Assembly: GCA_021777135.1 (NCBI GenBank)
Contig: JAJYDX010000001.1
Location: forward strand, 186,001 to 250,000
Origin: a bacterium
GTDB lineage: Bacteria > SZUA-79 > Acidulodesulfobacterales > Acidulodesulfobacteraceae
Length of the DNA stretch: 64,000 nt
Direction: 5' to 3'
The notes beneath the pieces were generated by a model that searched no databases, was not told the origin of the DNA, and saw only the letters and a list, made by a program, of their open reading frames with translations. Below, piece by piece: positions 27,362 to 36,955 of this stretch; position 1 is the stretch's first letter; each line of letters opens with the position of its first letter. A program made the translations under genes and the position numbers.

Positions 27362-27882
27362 AACTTACCATTGTTTTTTTCGAGGGACAGCATTGCTTCT
27401 TTAAGCTTTATTCCGCCTCCGCCTGACCAGCCGCCTAGTTTGCCGCCGGAGGCTGTTATTCTGTGGCATGGAAGAATAATAAGAGTTTTATTTATAGATA
27501 AAGCGGTTGCGCATGCCCTTGCATATTTAGCGCTGTATCCGGCTTTCAACGCAAGTTCTTTATAAGTTAATGTTCCGCCGTATTTTACGTTTTGCAGGGT
27601 TTTTAGTATCTTGGAAGAAAAATTGGAATATAAAGAAAAATTAACTGGAATTTTGTTGAAATTAACCGGTTTATAGGAAAAATAGTCGTCTAATAGATTT
27701 ATTAATTTATGCAAGTGCGGTAAGCGGATTAAATCGTTTTTGGATAAAAGAGTTATACCTTGATTATTCTTTATCCGTTTACCGCTAATAATTTCTATTT
27801 TTTCGATATGATTTTCGGAAGCATTTATTTCTAAACTTATATCTAAACCAGATATTTTTGCATTAAAAATATAAGCATACAT
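27358..27882 (-). CDS. ogt: Methylated-DNA-protein cysteine methyltransferase (Ogt/MGMT)
   Basis: 174 aa. Repairs O6-alkylguanine by irreversible transfer to its own Cys. The active-site motif is LPCHRI, preceded by the helix-turn-helix YKELALKAGYSAKYARACATALSIN and followed by GKLGGWSGGGGIKLKEAMLSLEK. The N-terminal domain is poorly conserved, as usual. It converges on nifI2 with a 4-bp overlap. Confidence 0.93.
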   Translation of the reverse strand: MYAYIFNAKISGLDISLEINASENHIEKIEIISGKRIKNNQGITLLSKNDLIRLPHLHKLINLLDDYFSYKPVNFNKIPVNFSLYSNFSSKILKTLQNVKYGGTLTYKELALKAGYSAKYARACATALSINKTLIILPCHRITASGGKLGGWSGGGGIKLKEAMLSLEKNNGKF

Positions 27883-27909
27883 GCTTTAAGTCAAAATCCT
27901 AATATTATT

Positions 27910-28194
27910 TTAATGCCCGCAACCGTTGCCTGCGCAGGAGCATGAAGTAGCAGCAGCCGGAGCAGCAGCCGTTTTGTTTTCTTCTTTAGACTTTTTGGCT
28001 TTTTTCCCGTCGCCGGAACTTGCGTAATCGGTCTTATACCAGCCGGAACCTTTTAGCACGAAACTTGAGTTGGAAATAAGCTTTTCTAATTTTCCGCCGC
28101 ATTTCTCGCATTTTTCTAACGGTTTTTCGTTAATACCCTGAATTACCTCGATATAATTTCCGCAGTCTTTACATTTGTATTCCCTGATAGGCAT
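27910..28194 (-). CDS. FmdB-family zinc-ribbon protein
   Basis: 94 aa. N-terminal zinc ribbon MPIREYKCKDCGNYIEVIQ with CEKCGGKLEK (two CxxC pairs), then SSFVLKGSGWYKTDY, a conserved FmdB-type tail. An alanine/lysine-rich region ends in CSCAGNGCGH. The function of the family is not well defined (putative regulator or small metal protein). AAAGGAGG lies about 10 nt before the ATG. Confidence 0.9.
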   Translation of the reverse strand: MPIREYKCKDCGNYIEVIQGINEKPLEKCEKCGGKLEKLISNSSFVLKGSGWYKTDYASSGDGKKAKKSKEENKTAAAPAAATSCSCAGNGCGH

Positions 28195-28271
28195 TTTAAT
28201 TTTTTTACCTCCTTTAAAATATATATCATTATTTTAATTATAACATAAATATCGAAATCTTTGAATATGAT

Positions 28272-28295
28272 TTTACATAGTTTACATATTTACAT
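28272..28295 (+). repeat. Three closely spaced TTTACAT repeats
   Basis: TTTACAT occurs at 28272, 28281 and 28289 (steps of 9 and 8 bp), upstream of the Crp/Fnr-type gene. A TATAAT follows at 28301. It could be a binding array or just AT-rich promoter sequence. Confidence 0.35.
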
Positions 28296-28359
28296 AATTT
28301 TATAATATAATAAAATATATATTTATTTTTATATAAACTTATCCGAAAATTATTGCGTT

Positions 28360-28992
28360 ATGGAAAACATTCAAATTCCGGATTATTTCAAATCCTTAAG
28401 CGGCGATATTTTAAACGAAGTTAAGACACTGCTTAAAGAAGAAGACCACGAGGCGGGAAAGAATATTTTCATAGAAGGCGATAAATCAAAGGGCATATAT
28501 TTCGTAGCCGACGGAACTGTTAAGGTTTACAAGTCTTCAAAAGACGGCAGAGAGCAGATTCTTAAACTTATCTACCCAGGGGATTCGTTTAACGACGTTA
28601 CGGTGTTCGTAAAAGACGTTAATCCCGCTTCCGCCGATGCCGTAACGGACGTTAAATTATATTTATTATCCCGCGAAAGTATGGTGGGTTTAATTTACAA
28701 GCATCCCGAAGTATCTTTGAATATAATAAGAAGTATGGCCGAAAAATTAAGGTATTTGACAAATGCCATAGAAGACCTTTCGCTAAAACATACGCAGGAA
28801 AGAATTGCGAAAATACTGCTTTTATTCGAGGGCAAGAAGCTTAGTCAGAAAATAATTGCAGATATTGCCGGAACGGCGAGAGAAGTCGTTTCACGGGCGC
28901 TGAAGGATTTTGCATCCCAAAATATCATAAAATTGGACAAAAGAGATATTATTATACTCGATAAGAAAAAATTACAGGACTTAGGCGAATAA
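28360..28992 (+). CDS. Crp/Fnr-family transcriptional regulator
   Basis: 210 aa. Cyclic-nucleotide-binding-type beta roll (GKNIFIEGDKSKGIYFVADGTVKVYKSSKDGREQILKLIYPGDSF), a long dimerisation helix, and a C-terminal Crp-type winged helix with IIADIAGTAREVVSRALKDF. There are no N-terminal cysteines, so it is not an Fe-S Fnr. The family includes NO sensors (DNR, HcpR), and the palindromes at 400-475 are of a suitable type, so it may control ric/norZ; this is inference. No Shine-Dalgarno is seen before the ATG. Confidence 0.9.
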   Translation: MENIQIPDYFKSLSGDILNEVKTLLKEEDHEAGKNIFIEGDKSKGIYFVADGTVKVYKSSKDGREQILKLIYPGDSFNDVTVFVKDVNPASADAVTDVKLYLLSRESMVGLIYKHPEVSLNIIRSMAEKLRYLTNAIEDLSLKHTQERIAKILLLFEGKKLSQKIIADIAGTAREVVSRALKDFASQNIIKLDKRDIIILDKKKLQDLGE

Positions 28993-29002
28993 ACTTCATT
29001 TC

Positions 29003-29551
29003 ATGCGGATTATAAGCGGTTTACTGAAGGGAAGAAAAATCCCCAACGTATTTAACGTAAAAAATGTTTCCCCGTCGTCGGATTTCTTAAAAGGGGTATT
29101 GTTTAACGTAATAGGAAACGGGATAGAAGGCAAAATTTTTTCCGATTTATATGCCGGAACCGGCAATGTAGGTTTCGAGGCACTTTCGAGAGGGGCGGCT
29201 TTATGTATTTTCGTTGAAACTTCTCCGGAGTTAATATCCGTCATTATTAAACTGTCGAAACAATTCGGCGTAGAAGAAAGAGTCAAAATCATTAAAAAAG
29301 ACGTTTTAAGAGCCATAGAAAGCGGGGTTTTGAATGAATATAAGCCCGATTATATTTTTATAGACCCGCCCTACGATTCGGGGCTTTGCGAAAAAACGAT
29401 TAATAGAATTAAGGAATGTTCCGCTGCCGCAAGCAATATAATCGTACAACACGATAAACGCGAAGCGTTATTGACCGAATATCCGCCGTATAAATTAATA
29501 AACCAAAAACCGCATGGCAAATCGGTTTTATCGTTTTACAGCGCGAATTAA
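29003..29551 (+). CDS. rsmD: 16S rRNA (guanine966-N2)-methyltransferase RsmD
   Basis: 182 aa, the normal length. Starts MRIISGLLKGRKIPNV, SAM motif FSDLYAGTGNVGFEALSRGA, and the catalytic motif IFIDPPYDSGL (DPPY, as in N2-guanine methyltransferases). It modifies 30S rRNA during assembly. It follows the Crp/Fnr gene by 10 bp and converges on copA. Confidence 0.95.
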   Translation: MRIISGLLKGRKIPNVFNVKNVSPSSDFLKGVLFNVIGNGIEGKIFSDLYAGTGNVGFEALSRGAALCIFVETSPELISVIIKLSKQFGVEERVKIIKKDVLRAIESGVLNEYKPDYIFIDPPYDSGLCEKTINRIKECSAAASNIIVQHDKREALLTEYPPYKLINQKPHGKSVLSFYSAN

Positions 29552-29618
29552 TTACGACGTCAAGTTATATTTCCAGTTTTTGATTTTCGGCATAACGTTT
29601 CGCATTTTAAAATATATT

Positions 29619-32246
29619 TTACAGTCTGTCTATTTTTAAGGAAAAACCTCTTAGCAATATCGAATTTAAAGAAACGGTTATGCTGGAAACGGCCATAGCG
29701 GCTCCGGCAAAAGCAGGCGGTATTAAAAAACCAGTTAGGCCGTAGAAAACTCCGGCTGCTAAAGGTATGCCTAAACCGTTAAAGAAAAAAGCCCAGAAAA
29801 GGTTCTGTTTTACTTTAAACAGTGTTTTTCTGCCGAGAGATATAGTTTTATAAACGTCCTTAATATCGTTTTTTACTAAAATAACGTCGCCCGTTTCTCT
29901 TGCGACGTCGGTTCCGCTCCCTATAGCAATTCCAACGTCTGCGGCGGCAAGCGCGGGAGCATCGTTTATACCGTCGCCCACCATGGCGACTTTTAATCCG
30001 GCGTTTTTTAGTTCTTTTATTTCGTTAAACTTGTCTTGAGGTAGAACGTTTGCTATGACGTTTTTTTCGTCTATTCCGGCTTGGACTGCGGCGTTTATGG
30101 CGGAATTTCGGTTATCCCCTGTTAAAAGATATATTGAAACATCCATAGATTTTAATTTTGATATAGCTGGTTGTACTGTTTCTTTAACTCTGTCCGATAA
30201 AGAAATAATTCCTGCAATATTGGAACCTACCGATATTCCGATAACAGTTTTTCCTTCCTTTGAAAATTTTTCTTCGAATTCGTTAAATTTAAACATATCA
30301 AAGTTTGCATCTCCAGCGTTTTTGAATATTTCTTTTTTACCGATTATTATTTTTTTACCTTCGTAATTTAATTTTATGCCGAAGCCTCCGATTTCATCAA
30401 AATTTTCCGGCGCAGCAATGTTTTCTGCCGGTAGAATGATATTATTCGACGCGGTTTTTTGTTCATTAAATTTGTCTACGATTGCGGCAGCTATGGGGTG
30501 CGATGAAAAACTTTCGGCATATGCCGCAATTTTCAAGATTTCGCTTTCGGGTAAACCGTTAATAGATATAATATCTATAACTTCGGGTTTACCGTAGGTA
30601 ATGGTTCCGGTCTTATCAAAAACTACGGCATTTATTCTTGCGATTTCTTCGAGGCTCGACGATTTTTTAATCAGTATCCCTTTTTCTAAACCTATGGAGC
30701 TTCCGACCATAAGAGCCATCGGCGTGGCAAGTCCCATTGCGCAGGGGCATGCTATAACTAAAACGGCTATGGAGGCTGACAGGGCAAATAAAAAATTTGA
30801 ATGGAATATAAATTTCCAGACGGAAAAAGTTATTAAGGATATTATAACTACGGCAGGAACGAAATAATTAGTAACTTCATCTGCTATGCGTTGAATGGGA
30901 GCCTTATCCGCCTGAGCATCTTCGACTAATCTGACTATTTGTGAAAGCACGGTATCCTTCCCTACCCTTAACGCCTTAATTTTAATAACCTGCCCTCTGT
31001 TTATAGTGGCTCCGCTTACCTCTTTGCCTATGCCTTTTTCTGCCGGAACGGGTTCGCCAGTCAGCATGGATTCGTCTATTTGGGTTTGTCCGGACGTAAT
31101 TACGCCGTCAACCGGAATTTTATCCCCTTTTTTTACAAGCAGGATATCGCCGATTTTCACAGCGGAAGTTTCTATTTCTTTAATTGTTCCGTCAGCAAGG
31201 ACGAGATTAGCCTTGTTTGCCTGAAGTTTAAACAAGGCTTTCAGAGATGAAGCCGCCCTTTGTTTCGATAATTTTTCCAGCAGTTTCCCGGTTCTTATAA
31301 AAAGAATAAGCAAAACCGAAGTGTCGAAGTAAAGTTCGCCCCTAAATAAAAACACGGAAGCGACGGAATAAAAATATGCGGCTGAAATGCCTAGGGCAAC
31401 CAGCACGTCCATATTGGACGAAAAACTTTTTAAAGAGTAATACGCCCCCTTATAAAACGTCAGTCCTGCGGTGAACTGGACTATAGTCGCCAGTACAAAT
31501 AAAGCAAATATCCTGTATATGCCGAATATATCGATATACGTAAGTATGACGACGGGAACAGCAATTATTAGCGTAAAAATCAACCAGTAAAGGTCTTTTT
31601 TCCAGTCGGGTATTTTGCGGCGTCTTCCGAATATACCGAATAAATTAGATAAAGGTGCTATAAAAGTAGTTTCCCCGACGGACTTTAAAATTTCTTCTCT
31701 TCCCTCCGTTTCTTTTGTTAATTTTCCTTCGCGGTCTTCGGCTTCATCTACCGGCGTGTATCCGCTTTCTATTACCGCTTTGAATATTTCTTCTTTTGAA
31801 GTTTTTGAAGGGTCGAAGGATACCGAGCCGCTTTCTCCTACGAAGTTTACGATTATCGAGCTTACCCCTATTACCTTTCCCACGTCTTTTTCTATGGCTT
31901 TTGCGCAGTTAGTGCAGTGCATCCCTTCGATTTTGAATTTAATATTTTTGATGCCTTCAGCATTGTCCGCGTTTGTCGATGTAGCGGAATTAACCGGATT
32001 TGTTTCGCCCGTTTCTATTAAATCAGCCCCAAAGCCTGCAAACTCGATCATTTTTAATATATCCTGAGGAGCGGGCGTATCTTGTTCCGTATCGACGTAA
32101 AGGGTTTCGTTTATGAAGTTAAGTTTAGCGTCCCTTACGCCGTCCATTCTTTTAACTGTATCGGTTATAGTTGCGGCGCAGGCGGCGCAGTCCATTTTGC
32201 TTATCTTAAACCTGTAGCTTTTATAAGGAGGGTTTGCCGTTTCCAT
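29619..32246 (-). CDS. copA: Copper-translocating P1B-type ATPase CopA
   Basis: 875 aa. Two N-terminal heavy-metal domains ([12 protein letters not shown] and [12 protein letters not shown]), then eight membrane helices with the transport-site motif [16 protein letters not shown] (CPC), the actuator loop [11 protein letters not shown], phosphorylation site [13 protein letters not shown], the nucleotide-domain SSHPIAAAI (HP motif) and [23 protein letters not shown] with this layout fits Cu(I) export to the periplasm. It heads no obvious operon; upstream genes are divergent in function. Confidence 0.96.
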   Translation of the reverse strand: METANPPYKSYRFKISKMDCAACAATITDTVKRMDGVRDAKLNFINETLYVDTEQDTPAPQDILKMIEFAGFGADLIETGETNPVNSATSTNADNAEGIKNIKFKIEGMHCTNCAKAIEKDVGKVIGVSSIIVNFVGESGSVSFDPSKTSKEEIFKAVIESGYTPVDEAEDREGKLTKETEGREEILKSVGETTFIAPLSNLFGIFGRRRKIPDWKKDLYWLIFTLIIAVPVVILTYIDIFGIYRIFALFVLATIVQFTAGLTFYKGAYYSLKSFSSNMDVLVALGISAAYFYSVASVFLFRGELYFDTSVLLILFIRTGKLLEKLSKQRAASSLKALFKLQANKANLVLADGTIKEIETSAVKIGDILLVKKGDKIPVDGVITSGQTQIDESMLTGEPVPAEKGIGKEVSGATINRGQVIKIKALRVGKDTVLSQIVRLVEDAQADKAPIQRIADEVTNYFVPAVVIISLITFSVWKFIFHSNFLFALSASIAVLVIACPCAMGLATPMALMVGSSIGLEKGILIKKSSSLEEIARINAVVFDKTGTITYGKPEVIDIISINGLPESEILKIAAYAESFSSHPIAAAIVDKFNEQKTASNNIILPAENIAAPENFDEIGGFGIKLNYEGKKIIIGKKEIFKNAGDANFDMFKFNEFEEKFSKEGKTVIGISVGSNIAGIISLSDRVKETVQPAISKLKSMDVSIYLLTGDNRNSAINAAVQAGIDEKNVIANVLPQDKFNEIKELKNAGLKVAMVGDGINDAPALAAADVGIAIGSGTDVARETGDVILVKNDIKDVYKTISLGRKTLFKVKQNLFWAFFFNGLGIPLAAGVFYGLTGFLIPPAFAGAAMAVSSITVSLNSILLRGFSLKIDRL

Positions 32247-32297
32247 ATATTTATAATATCACATTGTGAACAAATTGGCAGGCTTGAAAATTAAAAT

Positions 32298-32861
32298 TTA
32301 TAATAAGCTTTTTATTATAATCTCATATGCTTCCTTCAAATCTTTTACGTAAAAATCAGGAGCAATGTTTTCGTCGTGTTCGTACATGAAATTTCTTATA
32401 TAAAAAGATTTTAAACCGGAGTTTTTTGCAAGCATAATATCGCTGTCTTTGTCGCCGACCATATAGGATTTATCAGTGTCGATATTAAATTTTTCGACGC
32501 CTTTAAGAACCATCCCTGTTTCCGGTTTCCGGCAGGAGCATTTTATATTATAAGGTTCGACCGTTCCATTTTCGTGATGGGGACAAAAATATAAATCGTC
32601 GATTATAACCCCCTTATCTTCGTATATCTTAAGAAGTTTATTATTTACAGCTATCAAATCTTCAGTATTAAAAAAACCTTTTGCTATACCCGCCTGATTA
32701 GTGACTATTATGAGCAAAAATCCGCAGGCTTTTAAAGACTTTAAGGCATCGATAGAATCGGGCATTATTATTATATCTTCAGGTTTTTTTAAATAACCTA
32801 CGTCTTTAATCAATACACCGTCCCTGTCTAAAAAAACGCATTTATTTTTATTTATTTTCAT
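32298..32861 (-). CDS. gmhB: D-glycero-beta-D-manno-heptose-1,7-bisphosphate 7-phosphatase (GmhB), HAD superfamily
   Basis: 187 aa. HAD motif I FLDRDGVLI (DxDG), motif II VTNQAG, zinc-binding loop CPHHENG...CSCRKPETGM, and the motif IV region YMVGDKDSDIMLA. It removes the 7-phosphate in ADP-heptose synthesis for the LPS core. It overlaps the acyltransferase gene by 14 nt in an LPS-gene run, which supports the role over a generic histidinol-phosphatase-like activity. Confidence 0.92.
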   Translation of the reverse strand: MKINKNKCVFLDRDGVLIKDVGYLKKPEDIIIMPDSIDALKSLKACGFLLIIVTNQAGIAKGFFNTEDLIAVNNKLLKIYEDKGVIIDDLYFCPHHENGTVEPYNIKCSCRKPETGMVLKGVEKFNIDTDKSYMVGDKDSDIMLAKNSGLKSFYIRNFMYEHDENIAPDFYVKDLKEAYEIIIKSLL

Positions 32862-33777
32862 CCGGTCTCGTTTTCCATCTGTTGTGTATCCAGAACCACT
32901 GTTCGGGATATTGTTTAATTATATCTTCTATTTTTTCATTGAACATCCGTAGAATATTAATCGTGTCAATTTTTCTATTTCCGGTATATTTTATATCGAG
33001 CGGAGGTTCTATTATAAGCCTGTGTTTAGCGTAATTTCCTCCGCCATTATTTATGCTTTCTTCATTAAGCCTGACCATAAAAGCCGGCACTACCGGTAGT
33101 TTTGTTTTTGCGGCAATATTTGCCATACCCGGCATAGTGCAGGCTTTGACTCCAAAAAAATCTACGAAAACACCTATGCGTTTGGAGGCATTTTCGTCAG
33201 GCAGGAATCCGACTATTTCATTGCCGTTTAACGCAGAAATTATACTTTTTACGGCGTTTTCCCTGTTATAAATCACCTTGTTCCCCGCCCCGCTCCTTAA
33301 TTTATATAGGATTTTTTCTATATAAGGATTATCTAACGGTCTTGCCAGTACGTTGCCCCTAAAGCTTTTAAGCGCGAAAGTTTTTGCCAATAGCTCCCAG
33401 TTTCCGAAGTGCGCCGTAAGCAGGAGTATGCCCTGTTTGCCGTAAATATTTTTTACATAGTCGAAATTAGACTCTACAAAATCGTCGATATTATCCTTAT
33501 TATATTTATCTAGCCTGAAAATTTCTATGAAAACCATCCCGAGGTTTTTATAGAAATTTACCGAAATATCGGTTAATTCCTTTTCGGTTTTATCAGGAAA
33601 GGCGATTTTAAGATTGTTTAAGGTATGATTTCTGTGTTTTTTGTCTAACTTATAAAATAATATTCCAAGAAACCTGCCTATTTTTAAGGACACACCTAAA
33701 GGCAGGATATTTAAAAAGAGATAAAAAGAATATACCAAAATAAATTCAAAATATGCTAACAACTTGTTTTTTTTCAT
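32848..33777 (-). CDS. Lipid A biosynthesis lauroyl/myristoyl acyltransferase (LpxL/LpxM-like)
   Basis: 309 aa. One N-terminal membrane anchor, the catalytic HX4D/E-type motif in LTAHFGNWELL, and ISALNGNEIVGFLPDENASKRIGVFVDFFG, a conserved acceptor-site region, with HNRWKTRP at the C-terminus (RWKTRP is common in this family). It acylates Kdo-lipid A at the inner membrane. It begins at the lpxK stop and overlaps gmhB, so these genes are coupled. Confidence 0.92.
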   Translation of the reverse strand: MKKNKLLAYFEFILVYSFYLFLNILPLGVSLKIGRFLGILFYKLDKKHRNHTLNNLKIAFPDKTEKELTDISVNFYKNLGMVFIEIFRLDKYNKDNIDDFVESNFDYVKNIYGKQGILLLTAHFGNWELLAKTFALKSFRGNVLARPLDNPYIEKILYKLRSGAGNKVIYNRENAVKSIISALNGNEIVGFLPDENASKRIGVFVDFFGVKACTMPGMANIAAKTKLPVVPAFMVRLNEESINNGGGNYAKHRLIIEPPLDIKYTGNRKIDTINILRMFNEKIEDIIKQYPEQWFWIHNRWKTRPDENK

Positions 33778-35035
33778 TAGGCTTTGTTGTAAATATATTC
33801 AAAAAAAGATTTATCGATAATTATTTCAAAATCTAAATAATAAATTTTACTGATTATATCGGAGTTATTGAATTCATTTAATTTTTTTAATTTTACATAA
33901 TCCTTAAAAGTTGTAACTGCCATTAAGTCTTTGTTTTTACTTAACATTTTTTTTATATAAAGTATATCTTTATTGCTATAGTCGTGATGGTCTTTAAATT
34001 CTATTTTATAATCAATTTCAGCGCCGCAGTTTATTAAATTTTCGTAAAAATAATCGGGGTTCCCTATAGCGCAGACGGTTATTATTCTTTTACTTTTTAA
34101 ATTCGCCGCCGAAATATTGTTGTGCATGGATATAAGTTCATTCGGATTGTAATAAGAATAAAATATCTGACAGTTCTTATTATATTTTTTTATTTTGGTT
34201 TCAATGCTGTTTTTAAATCCTGAATTATTTTCCAATAATTCAGCACTGCATTTGTTGACAATTATAATGTCGGCATATTTTAAAGCGCTAAGGGGCTCCC
34301 TTAAAATTCCAGCCGGAAGGACGTTTTGAATAAAAATGTCAATATTGGCGTCTATAATTAATATATTTACATTTTTTTTTATATTTAATGCCGTAAAACC
34401 GTCGTCTAAAATTACCGCTTTTTTGAAACCTTCCGATTTTTTATGGGCGTCTTTATATGCACATTTTCCCGATATATATATATCCTCAGTATCTGTTTGT
34501 AATAATCCGGATACGCCTGTCGCTGCACTTTCGGCAAGATTATAATATATCTCGTCGTTGTTTAAACAAATTTTTGCCGCAGACAGTCTGTTTTTAGATA
34601 TTATTACCGGAATATTTAATTTTTTAGAGCGGAATTTTTCAATTAATAGGATTGCTTCATCCGGCAACTTTTTTCTGGAAACAGGAATTTCATATTCCCA
34701 GCCAGCTATATAGACTTTTTTTTTAAACCGCCTTTATATCCACGGCTTATAATACATGGTCTTAAGCCTTTTTCGTATAAATATTCGGCTAAACTTAACG
34801 CAAAGGGGGTTTTCCCGGCCCCTCCCATATTAATATTGCCGAAACTCACTACGAACAAACCGGAATCTTTTGTATTTACGCTACTGAAAGCGACTCTTTT
34901 TATTTTTGAAAACAAAATTACGACAAAAGACGATAAAATGAGCGGCAATTTCAAAGCTAGTTTTAAGAAGCTTATTTTTTGCCCGTATTCTTTCTTATTA
35001 GTCAAAAAATTAAGTATATGTTTATAAAATTTCAT
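33777..35035 (-). CDS. lpxK: Tetraacyldisaccharide 4'-kinase LpxK, split by an apparent -1 frameshift
   Basis: Two ORFs (34706-35035 and 33777-34667) together make LpxK. The first carries the N-terminal membrane anchor, SFGNINMGGAGKTP (Walker A) and CIISRGYKGG, then stops after KKKSI. The second begins in a different frame with PDEAILLIEKFRSK and PVIISKNRLSAA, the next conserved LpxK block, and runs on to about 419 aa in total, longer than the usual 330. The break is a run of nine A with the slippery heptamer A-AAA-AAG; a -1 shift joins the parts with no stop between. Sequencing error, phase variation, transcriptional slippage or programmed frameshifting could explain it. LpxK is normally essential where lipid A is made. 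Confidence 0.8.
34715..34724 (-). other. Slippery A9G tract in lpxK
   Basis: On the minus strand: TTT-AAAAAAAAA-GTC. Zero-frame codons are TTA AAA AAA AAG TCT ATA TAG, so the heptamer A AAA AAG is in the phase used by dnaX for -1 frameshifting. The -1 frame continues GTC TAT ATA GCT into the second ORF. Confidence 0.75.
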
Positions 35036-36225
35036 AATAATGAATTTGCAGCTTCCTTAATTCTGTCTAATCCTTCTTTTATGACGTCCAATCCTGTTGC
35101 GTAAGATAATCTTATAAAATTATCGTTGCCGAATTCAATACCCGGAACTGCCGCGACAAGATATTTATCTAAAAGATAATCGCAAAAACCGGTCGAGGAA
35201 TTAATTTTAATCTCTTTTTTTGCGTTACTAAAAATTTTAGATATATCTACGAATAAATAAAAAGCGCCGTCAGGTTTTATAGGAATCATGCTTTTAATAT
35301 TTGTATCGAAAAAATCTAGCATATAATTCCTTCTTTTCTGAAATTCGTCCCGCATCATAACCGTAAATTCGTATCCGCCTTTAAGAGCTGCCAATGCTCC
35401 GTATTGCGCAAAAGTAGTAGGATTTGAAGTACTTTGTGATTGAATGTTGTTCATAGCAGATATCAAGTCTTTGGGTCCCGTCGTATAGCCTATCCTAAAG
35501 CCGGTCATAGAATAAGTCTTAGAAACTGCGTTAACGGCAATGGTATTTTCTTTCATAGATTTATCTACCATTAAAGCGTTAAAAAATTTTTTACCGTCGA
35601 ATATAATTTTTTCGTATATGTCATCGGTTATAATATATAAACCGTTTTTCTTTGCAAAATTCGCAATATCTGTTGTATCTTTTTCATCCATTAAAACGCC
35701 TGTAGGATTTGAAGGACTGTTTAATATTACACCCTTTGTTTTAGCGGTTAAAGCGCCTTCCATGAGTTTTAAATTAAATTTAAAATTGTTCTTAGAAGTA
35801 TCCGCTATTACCGGAACTCCACCGGAAAGCTTTATGATTTCAGTATATGAAACCCAATAAGGGGATGGTATTATGATTTCGTCCCCATCGTTTAACATTG
35901 CGGAAAAAAGATTGTATAAAGAATGTTTGCCGCCGCAGGATACGATTATTTCCGAGTTTTCGTATCTGACGCCGTAATCTCCCAAAAATTTTTCCGCTAT
36001 AGCCGCTTTTAGTTCGTCTATTCCCGAAACCGGCGTATATTTTGTCTGCCCTTTATCTAATGCATTCTTAACTGCATTTTTTATGTAATCCGGCGTATCG
36101 AAATCAGGTTCGCCTGCTCCGAAACTAACGACGTTTTTTCCTTCCACCTTAAGTTTTTTGGCTTTTGCCGTTATGGCTAGGGTTGCCGACGGTTTAATTA
36201 AAGAAGCTCTACATGAGAGTTTCAT
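35032..36225 (-). CDS. Aspartate/aromatic aminotransferase, class I fold (AspB-like)
   Basis: 397 aa. PLP-enzyme motifs in order: VVSFGAGEPDFDTP, YTPVSGIDELK, SPYWVSYTEI, LNSPSNPTGVL (Asn), ITDDIYEKI, and the Schiff-base Lys in NAVSKTYSMTGFRIGY; the C-terminal Arg is in NFIRLSYAT. This is the AspB/AspC-I subgroup that uses aspartate and sometimes prephenate. It overlaps lpxK by 4 bp and coaD by 17 bp. Confidence 0.93.
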   Translation of the reverse strand: MKLSCRASLIKPSATLAITAKAKKLKVEGKNVVSFGAGEPDFDTPDYIKNAVKNALDKGQTKYTPVSGIDELKAAIAEKFLGDYGVRYENSEIIVSCGGKHSLYNLFSAMLNDGDEIIIPSPYWVSYTEIIKLSGGVPVIADTSKNNFKFNLKLMEGALTAKTKGVILNSPSNPTGVLMDEKDTTDIANFAKKNGLYIITDDIYEKIIFDGKKFFNALMVDKSMKENTIAVNAVSKTYSMTGFRIGYTTGPKDLISAMNNIQSQSTSNPTTFAQYGALAALKGGYEFTVMMRDEFQKRRNYMLDFFDTNIKSMIPIKPDGAFYLFVDISKIFSNAKKEIKINSSTGFCDYLLDKYLVAAVPGIEFGNDNFIRLSYATGLDVIKEGLDRIKEAANSLL

Positions 36226-36769
36226 CTTTTTCTCCTTTGGAATAAATTTTCAAAAGTTCTTCAGAAATAATAGCCGGAACCATACTTGAAACGTCCCCTC
36301 CAAGTCTTGAAATTTCCTTAACTATGGTGGAACTTAAAAACGAATATTTTTCGGCAGTCATCATAAATATAGTTTCTATGTCAGAGTTAAGAGTCCTGTT
36401 GGTAGTTGCGAGCTGCAGCTCGTATTCAAAGTCTGAAACAGCCCTTAATCCTCTTATTATTACTTTTGCTTTAATGCTTTCAACATATTTTACGAGAAGC
36501 CCCTTTAAGCCTATTACCGAAACCCTGTCAGCTTCTATTTCTTGATCTTCACTTAAAATTCTGTTTATAAGGTCTATGCGGGTAATTTGGGGAAATAGAT
36601 ATGGCTTTTTTTTATTGCATGCTACCGCTACGATAACCTTATCAAATACATTAAGGCTTCTTTTTAAAATATCTAGATGCCCGTATGTAACCGGGTCGAA
36701 CGAACCAGGATACACAGCGATTTTGTATTTTATCGAATCTGCCATTGCCATAAAGTTTATTTTTACCAT
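36209..36769 (-). CDS. coaD: Phosphopantetheine adenylyltransferase CoaD
   Basis: 186 aa as an ORF; the family is about 160 aa. The catalytic N-terminus AVYPGSFDPVTYGHLDIL (with the T/HxGH motif as TYGH) is followed by VACNKKKPYLF, IIRGLRAVSDFEYELQLATTNR and SSTIVKEISRLGGDVSSMVP. It makes dephospho-CoA. The start is uncertain: M1, M7 and M9 are all possible and none has a Shine-Dalgarno. The C-terminus overlaps the aminotransferase gene. Confidence 0.94.
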   Translation of the reverse strand: MVKINFMAMADSIKYKIAVYPGSFDPVTYGHLDILKRSLNVFDKVIVAVACNKKKPYLFPQITRIDLINRILSEDQEIEADRVSVIGLKGLLVKYVESIKAKVIIRGLRAVSDFEYELQLATTNRTLNSDIETIFMMTAEKYSFLSSTIVKEISRLGGDVSSMVPAIISEELLKIYSKGEKDETLM

Positions 36770-36955
36770 AAAAACGATAAAATTGCAATTAACTAAAATT
36801 TATGCATAAAAATAACATAAAAAAATACTTGACAGATAGTTTATTAGATATAATAATAGTTACTTTTTAATTAAAATTACAATCACAAAATAAACCGGTA
36901 AAAAATATTTTTGACAGTGCATAATAATTAAAAACTTGGGATATATAATATATAT

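Noticed and set aside
28360-28992. Oxygen-sensing Fnr
   Set aside because: There are no N-terminal cysteines to bind a 4Fe-4S cluster.
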